From Ceratorhiza oryzae-sativae (taxonomy: Eukaryota > Basidiomycota > Agaricomycetes > Cantharellales > Ceratobasidiaceae), in contig JARWMV010000236.1 of the NCBI GenBank assembly GCA_030998015.1, positions 1,550,001 to 1,614,000 of the forward strand: 64,000 bases of DNA, in the 5' to 3' direction. This document shows positions 57,319-64,000 of the stretch, in pieces. A program made the position numbers and the translations under genes. The notes beneath the pieces were generated by a model. The model was not told the origin of the DNA and made no database searches. It worked only from the letters and a program-made list of their open reading frames with translations. Each line of letters starts with the position of its first letter. Position 1 is the first letter of the stretch.

Positions 57319-59466
57319 ATGATGGACGACCCGCTAGGAACATCTCCATTCGCATCAGCACCGTCGCTCCCTGCATGGCCGTCGACACCACATTCGCCAA
57401 ACTCGCCGGGGCCTCAGCCGACTCTCCCCAGACCCGCCTCCCCACTCCCGCCCAGCCAGATTGTAGGAACTGGCCCATACGGACGAGAACCTCAGATATA
57501 CGGACAACCTACACCGGGTCTGATATCGCCTCAAGTCAATACGGCGACGAACGGCGCCAAGTTCGAAAGAGATGGCCAGTATTTGCGCGTCAGGATAACC
57601 GGCTTGGATAGGAATAGAAGGGACATTATCGTTCGAATCGATGCCCAGGTATTTCAGGATTCACTCTTCTTCTGAATAGCTGATGGCGACGTCGTGTATA
57701 GACAAACTTACCCAATTTTACCGGCTCGACGTATCGAAACATTTCGCGTTCCTACGTAGAGTTTCAGCGTTTTGCGGAGCAAATCGCGTATTGCAACCCA
57801 CAGACGATTGTCCCTGCACTTCCCTTGCCACAGACATCAGCTCCTTCAGACGAAGAAGGCAAGCTGAGCCAGTTGACATGCCCATTTTAGGTCTAATTAT
57901 AGTATTTGTCAGACGACCGACTCGTGAAGGTGATGCTACAGCGCTGGTTCACCCGCGTGTGCGAGGACCCGATCCTGATGCAGGATGACGAGGTTCGCTC
58001 GTTTATCGAGAGTGATTTTGGCGTAAGTACTTCTATATTCATCCTGTCCGTAAGTAACATTCGTCACAGTACCAACCCACACCGAGACCGCGGCGCAAAA
58101 CTGGCTCCGCCTTCAGTCTGATCAAACGTAGCGCCGTGCCAGACGAAGACGAAGACCTGATGAGTGCCCGCCTAGAACTCACACGCCTCGAGGTTCAGTT
58201 TTTCGACGCCGCAAAGGCGATGGACCGTTTAGCCAAGGCTCGGAAAAGTATGAGTGTGGGCTCCTGTAAGCACTTACGATCCTGAACGATTGCGTCCTAC
58301 AGCTCTCTCGGCTGCCCATGCGGAAATGGGCAACAAGCTTATCAACGTCGCGACCACCGAGGCTCACCCTCCACTAGGCGTCGCAATTCGAAAGTTTGGG
58401 AGAGTGTGGCATAGCATCAGTGACGTCGACCAGGCGCAGGCGAGTTCTCCTCATTCACCTCTGTCATCAGCCATTCAAATGTTTGTATTACAGGGGTTGA
58501 GCGAGTGCGTAATCATCGGTGACGCTCTTGGTTATCAAGGGATGAACGCTAAGGCAGCCAAGGTAATTGCTTCTTGCTTCGCCGTGTAACCCTTGTCTCA
58601 TGCATCTAACGTCACGGCCAGGAAACCCTACAGCATCGCACACAAGTGTTGGAGGACTATCAATCTGCGGTCAAAGCGACAATTGCGAAAAGACGTAACA
58701 TTGAACGCCTGAAAGCCAGCTCGAATATCCGACCCGACAAAGTTGATGAAGCACTCGAAGATATGGAAGAGGCCAGCAAGGTCGAGCAGTTGTTCCAGCG
58801 CCGAGTTGAAGGCATATCTGAAAACCTGCACAATGCACTCGCAACACATTCCAAGCATGCCCATGAAGATATCACTCATACTTTGATTGAGCATGTTCGC
58901 GCAAGCATACACTATGAGCGAACCCGATTGCGAGAACTCGAAACTCTCCGTGGGGATATCGCTCGTGCTGCTGGCCCTGCAGCATCCGTTTCTGCATCTG
59001 GCGCTAATGGCCGAGCACCGCTGCCTCCCACGCCTCTTCGGGGTCCTCTAATTCAGCCACCGCTAACGGCTTCGGCGCCTTCATCTGGTCCGCCTTCGCC
59101 TCGCGTGGCTGCTCCTCGTCCTCCTGGTCCACCTATGACGCCTCCAGTCGGTCCCCCTATACATGCGCAAGCCAGTCCTCAACACCGTCCGGCTTCAGCT
59201 GGTCCATCTGTGCCCGCCATCGGTCCTGGATCGGCACACGTCGATCCGCTAGCTGGTGGTCCTCGGCCACAACCGGGAACCCCAGTCCAACCATACTCGC
59301 CCCTTCCGGGCCAATCCCAAACGTCTTCAGTCTCGGGCTCGCATCCGGGTACGCCGAATCCGCCACATACACCCGTGCACCCGCTCGCAAATCGATGTTT
59401 GTCCAACCCACGTATAAGAGGCCCGACGCAAGGGAGGCTGCGGCCAAGCTGGCTAATATGTTCTAA
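57319..59466 (+). CDS. VPS17: retromer sorting nexin Vps17 (PX-BAR)
   Basis: Vps17 pairs with Vps5 in the membrane-bending half of retromer, recycling receptors from endosomes. ATG 57319 gives MMDDPLGTSPFASAPSLP and a Pro-rich head. The PX domain covers LRVRITGLDRNRRDIIVRID, FTGSTYRNISRSYVEFQRFA, and DRLVKVMLQRWFTRVCEDPI. The BAR region is helical: LELTRLEVQFFDAAKAMDRL, QHRTQVLEDYQSAVKATIAK and HTLIEHVRASIHYERTRLRE. A long Pro/Ser/Gly tail follows. The annotated frame runs to 59500, but the alternative frame from about 59385 reads RKSMFVQPTYKRPDAREAAA and KLANMF before a stop at 59464-59466, a much better family ending; one missing base near 59384 would account for it. Confidence 0.88.
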
Positions 59467-59500
59467 CATTTTTTTTACGTATAATACCATACCTCTTTAA

Positions 59501-60136
59501 CATACTGTATCCGTTGCTCCGAGATGAATAGCTTGTTCTTGGTCTACCTTTCATTTTGCACCTTTGTGGGTTTGCATGCAATGTTTGCGCTGTTTGGGTC
59601 GAGACCCTATTCACATGCTTATATAAGCAATGCGGGGAAGGGTCAGGGTATTACACAGTCTCTGTGAAACCACACTATATGCGCTGGATTTTGGCCGGGA
59701 GTGGCTGGGAATGAGATGTGGGTGCATCGTGGAACTAATCAGCGTTCTCGCTGCAGGGCGAGGGGAACAGACGCCCAGGGTCCAGGCCGCCGACGATTTG
59801 GCGCTGTTGTTTGTGTGTTGCGAAGCACCGCAATCCATCCAAACACCGCATTCAGCATCCATCGGTTAGTCGAGCCTAATTGGTTTCGAGGTCACTGGAT
59901 TTTGGGTCGCCGATAGCTTGGAAGACAGACCACGAGGCAAGGCTTGATGGCTGCAAGGTGTGTGTGTGTGTGCCTGCATGCCTGCCCGCAACGGCGACTC
60001 AAACGGACCACACCCCCTCCGTCCACGATAGCAGGATCAACGCCCGAGGAAACAAACGACCTAGCGAGATCGACGCCGCTGGTCCCAGTTCGAGCTCAGG
60101 CGTGCCCACTTCCGCTGATCAGAGACCGTCCAAGAA
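59501..60136. other. intergenic region, may hold 5' exon of the RNF220-like gene
   Basis: A coding-looking basic/Ser-rich stretch at about 60055-60145 (KRPSEIDAAGPSSSSG) sits just before the first assigned codon of the next gene and could be its true upstream exon, joined through a 44-nt intron at about 60135-60178. Confidence 0.4.
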
Positions 60137-61590
60137 ATGTCAGTTCAAACATACCCTGTGACGATGACGAGCGCACACCAACACAGCCATCACCCACTAG
60201 CGAGAGCGCAGCAGGCCGAGAGGCGACTGTGTCCGTTGTGCAACAAGCTTGTGCCGTTGGACATGCTGGCGCAACATACTGAGATGGAACTCGCCAAAGT
60301 CAACGAAGTGATCTTGGACGAGGCTGCGTCGGAGGCTGGTCCGTCGGATCATACCACACCAAGGTACGTTTTTTTATGAAATTTCTTAATGCTCTGTGGC
60401 ATAACTTGCAAAATGTGTGGCAATAGTCGCCGGTCCGCTGCCCTTCGCGCACGGGCCTCTCTCACTGCCATGGTTCCCACCCGGCGGAACACGAACCCCA
60501 ACCCAAGTACCCACGACCGCGAACCCCCCACCCCCACATCTCGGAACAGCCGGCGAACACGTACCAGCCTAGGCGCACCAGTAGACAGTATGGTCGAGCG
60601 CAGACGGAGAAGGGTCGGCGGGGTGTGTCCAGTGTGCGAGGAAGATGTTGCGGAGGATTTGGAGGAACATGTGGACCGGTGCTTGCAGGACGCTGTTTTG
60701 CCACATAGCGAACACTCGACGGCCAGAGCGCAAAGTGCGCGTGGAGAAGGGTCTGCGAGTCCCGAAAGAGAGGAGCTTGTTCGGGCTACAGATTTTACAG
60801 ACTTTCGGGGTAGGTTTTATGTTCCCCCTTTATCGGGTTTCATTTATCCATTTTCTCGGGGTTCACAGGCACTGGATTCGACATTCGCGATAGCAATGCC
60901 CCAGACATCGAGGATGACCTGGATATTGATGGCGACGAGGATACGGTCCTGTACGGGGAGTCTCAATTTTTCGAGAGTGACATCATCGCTCGGGATGAAG
61001 ACGGGTCGGATCCTCGATCGCAACGAAATTCTCCAACCGAAACGAACGGGCACACGGTCAGAACCTTGCGCGATTTGGTGGCGGTGAGAAAGACGGAAAT
61101 GACAATACGGGAGGTCGATATCGAGGGCGAAGAGGAAGACGAGAGCGTTAGCGTGGGCAGCAGTATCGGTGCCGCTCGCGTTTTGCCCTCTGGCAGCCCC
61201 CGCGCGCCCAACGGAGCTGAGCAGGACAAGGACACGCATATTGCATCATTGATGGCTAAGATTGAACAGCTCGTACGTCTCTCCGCCCCGTGGTGTGGGA
61301 GACAACTCACCCTATTACAGGAATCTACGATTCAGCAGCAAAGTAGTCAAGTCAACACACCCCTCCGAACAACTTTCCATACTAAAGTCAAATCAGCGTC
61401 TACAACAGACGACACAACCCCTACTGTCTGTCGCATATGCCTCGACGCCTTTGTTGAACCGGTCGTCTCAACTGGATGCTGGCACCTCTTTTGTCGGGAG
61501 TGTTGGCTTCAGAGCCTGGGATCGACAAAGTACTGTCCAATATGCAAACGAATCACAAGTACTTCAAATCTTAGAAAGGTGTACCTGTAA
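60137..61590 (+). CDS. RNF220-like RING E3 ubiquitin ligase
   Basis: A RING-finger ubiquitin ligase resembling animal RNF220. The first zinc motif is RRLCPLCNKLVPLDMLAQH, continuing TEMELAKVNEVILDEA; a second CxxC...H...C unit is GVCPVCEEDVAEDLEEHVDR followed by C. A middle acidic region (DIEDDLDIDGDEDTVLYGES) and LRDLVAVRKTEMTI lead to a short coiled coil. The C-terminal RING reads VCRICLDAFVEPVVSTGCWH, LFCRECWLQSLGSTKYCPIC, with all eight zinc ligands present, ending LRKVYL at 61590. I chose ATG 60137 as the simplest start, but an upstream exon is possible. Confidence 0.8.
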
Positions 61591-62455
61591 TCTCTGCTTG
61601 GTATTTGTATAGTAGTGTATTTTTTCTCTCTTGCTCTTGGGTGTACCTGTAATCGGTCGGGACAATTTAGCTTTGAACTGGAGAGATGTGACGAAATGGA
61701 AAATTAAAATGAGAGTAGGGCGTTGATCATATCTGGCCTTATTTTGTCCTCATGGATGTTCCAGGACAACCAGCCAGAGGCGGTTATTCAGGAAGTATAT
61801 CCTTTGGGTGCAAGATTGCACACCACAGAATAATCATTTCAGAACAAAGTGAAGGAGATCTGACTCACTTTAGCCCATATACCACTCAGCGCTTTGCCAA
61901 ACGACTTCCAGTGCAGCAGGGGTGTTTGAGTTGATCTCATATAAGCATAGAGTAGCGACTATTGATTACAGGCGAGATATCTGGTCTCAGGGGTAATAAA
62001 TTTTGGCAACGACCACACTCTTGACGTCTTATTCATGCGAGAGGGCTGACTAGTCTGGGGTTCGAATTGTTAGCACGACTCGATAGGTAAGAACACAAGC
62101 TACCCACTTTATCAAGGAAGGTTGAGGAGAGCTGCGTGTATATCCGACATAGATAATGAATGGTATCCACCCATAATGCAATACCGTCTGGAGGCGAACT
62201 GATAAGCACGACCTTTGACGAAACCCGTTCTGCTCACCCTTCCGAAATCAATCGTCTTCAGGATAAGCTCCTACAATAATCTGAGTGCAATTCTATGATG
62301 TTTATCGTGAACCCTACTTTGGTCTCTTCCGATGGCATCGTAGAATGTGTACTCGATGGGGTTGGGAGTGAAGATTAGTTTCGATTAAGCGCCGTCATGG
62401 GGATCTCTGCTGAGGTAATCCAAAATTCTTGGACAAGGCCCTAACCGCTGCGACC
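61591..62455. other. intergenic region between RNF220-like and eIF3f genes
   Basis: About 865 bases without a supported gene on either strand. Confidence 0.55.
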
Positions 62456-63682
62456 ATGGCTCTGAATCCTGAATCCTCTGCACTCTACCTGCAAGCACCA
62501 TCCTCAAGCGCAGGTTCAAGTGGGTAAGTCTCAAAAATATCACAAAACCCCTCACTTCTAATATATACTTGTAACAGTCCCCGGTCGGTAACGACTGTGA
62601 CTATCCATCCTGTCGCGCTCTTCTCCATCCTCGACCACTTTCTCCGCAGAACAGAATCGCAAGAGCGAGTGATCGGAACGCTGCTTGGTACTCGAACAGA
62701 AACAGAGATTGAAGTCAAAAGCAGCTTTGCAGTCATCCACAATGAAACAGACGAGCAAGTTGCATTGGATATGGACTACCACCGGACAATGTACGACCTC
62801 CACCAAAAAGTGAACCCAAAGGAGACTATCGTTGGATGGTAGCGTATATTATCTTGCTTTGTTTTAGTTTGTTCTGACTAGCAATCATTCCAGGTACTCG
62901 ACCGGCACCGACCTAAACACTTATTCTGCTCTCATCCAAAACTTCTACTCTCAGGAAACGGCCCCGTACCAAGCTGTCCATGTCGTTCTCGACACCGGCG
63001 TTCGTGAGGGTGTCAAGCAGGGCGTAAAGGCTTATGTTAGGTGCGTGACTCCCTCGCTGTACTCGGATACGATAGCCTGACATGTATTTCAGCTCTCCTG
63101 TCGGCGTTCACCCGAAGCCCGAGAACTGTGTGTTCCTTCCTGTACCATGCGAATTGCGGCTTCACGAAGCTGAAATGAGCGGTTGTAAGTCTAAAGATTA
63201 ATTTCTCGTATCCTTCAGCTCACTAGTGATGCAATTAGTGGATCTCCTTCAAGCGGCCTCGAACTCATCCAAGCATTCTGCGCCCCCTGCCCAAGATCTC
63301 GAAGTCTTAGAGCAGGCAATTGCTAATGTACATGATATGATTGACCGAGTCCTAGTCTACGTTAGACAGGTATGCATGAGTTACAAATTTCTTCCGTTTC
63401 GATGGCTCAACAATCATAGGTCCTGAGTGGCGAGATCCAGGGTGATGTGACCGTCGGCCGTTACCTGCTGGACACTCTCAACGCAAGCGGCACATCTTTG
63501 GACAAAGAAAAACTCGAGACATTGTTCAACTCCCAATTACAGGTGAATAACATGACGACATTTCATCCCAAAGACTATATCGGTCTAAATATATGCACCA
63601 GGACACACTCACTATTTCATACCTCGCCAACATTGTTCGCTCGGAAGTTGAGGTCTCTTCTCGCATGGCTCTCGTCACATAA
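62456..63682 (+). CDS. translation initiation factor eIF3 subunit f
   Basis: eIF3f is an MPN-domain subunit of the eIF3 scaffold for translation initiation. ATG 62456 starts [20 protein letters not shown]. The MPN domain begins [20 protein letters not shown], with [40 protein letters not shown] and [20 protein letters not shown]; it lacks the zinc-binding JAMM histidines, as expected for an inactive MPN subunit. Next are [20 protein letters not shown] and [18 protein letters not shown]. The C-terminal helices are [40 protein letters not shown] and [20 protein letters not shown], then LVT and stop at 63680-63682. Five or so short introns. Confidence 0.95.
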
Positions 63683-64000
63683 CTGTACAGTAGTACATAC
63701 CCTTCAGCGCCGTGTTTTGTTCTCAGGGCGTCTTCAATTTGTATTATTATAGACGCAATTGACAAATTACATTGAAACACCAAAAAACTTCCTCTGAACC
63801 CCTTTGAAGGAAACGTTAAATAGAACTGATGAGCTTGAGAGCTCCCAAGCCCATGAGCTCCCAAACTCATATGTGAATAAGTTAGCACGCCAGTTTGAAT
63901 TGGCTTGGCTGTCACCTGGCCTAAAGCTCAAGCTATTCCGAATTTAGAACCAAAGATACCCTGACCGATAGTGCGCACCTGCTAGTGGCATATCGATTGA
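63683..64000. other. right-edge stretch
   Basis: 318 bases after the eIF3f stop; likely its 3' UTR and following spacer. No supported gene. Confidence 0.5.

Overview
The window is nuclear DNA from a filamentous fungus, most likely an agaricomycete basidiomycete; a Rhizoctonia/Ceratobasidium-type genome is my best guess from protein style. Supporting signs are dense short introns (mostly about 50-60 nt), genes on both strands with short gaps, no operon logic, and basidiomycete-type families (FlbA/Sst2-like RGS, Yvc1 channel, F-box proteins with long C-terminal regions). I see no rRNA, tRNA, CRISPR array, virus or intact transposon.

Layout, left to right: 0.7-7.6 kb holds an ING-type PHD protein, an Sfr1/Mei5-like recombination mediator and the meiotic AAA+ remodeller Pch2/TRIP13. 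8.7-22 kb is housekeeping: RGS/DEP protein, exocyst Sec15, Arf1, cleavage/polyadenylation factor Cft2 (CPSF100) and a ketopantoate-reductase-like enzyme. 22-35 kb holds an F-box protein, an MFS transporter, a SET/MYND-like methyltransferase, mitochondrial receptor Tom20, an uncharacterised AAA+ ATPase and an Ngl-type EEP nuclease. 35-39 kb holds the vacuolar TRP-like channel Yvc1 and Arp2/3 subunit ARPC3, head to head. 39-44 kb is gene-poor: two apparent gene fragments, a MAPEG (MGST3-like) enzyme and a small beta-trefoil-like protein. 44-64 kb is again conserved: a DUF3245-like nucleolar protein, a small unknown protein, Afg1 ATPase, Vac14, UreF, complex I B22 (NDUFB9), Gemin2/SIP1, Vps17, an RNF220-like E3 ligase and eIF3f.

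Functional links: Sfr1 and Pch2 (with an ING protein next door) form a meiotic-recombination neighbourhood. Yvc1, Vac14 and Vps17 all act on the vacuole/endosome; Vac14 scaffolds synthesis of the lipid PI(3,5)P2 that opens Yvc1. Tom20, Afg1 and NDUFB9 are mitochondrial.

Two cross-cutting results came from threading exons by hand. First, at least seven conserved genes contain an apparent one-base frame break inside or beside a conserved motif, often in a homopolymer, which points to assembly indels more than to pseudogenes. Second, three introns appear to be GC-AG introns sharing the donor hexamer GCAAGT. I found no convincing previously undescribed multi-gene system. The most open-ended items are the orphan AAA+ ATPase, the beta-trefoil protein and the fragments at 39-41 kb. 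Exon boundaries were read by eye, so coordinates are gene spans; short exons may be off by a few bases.
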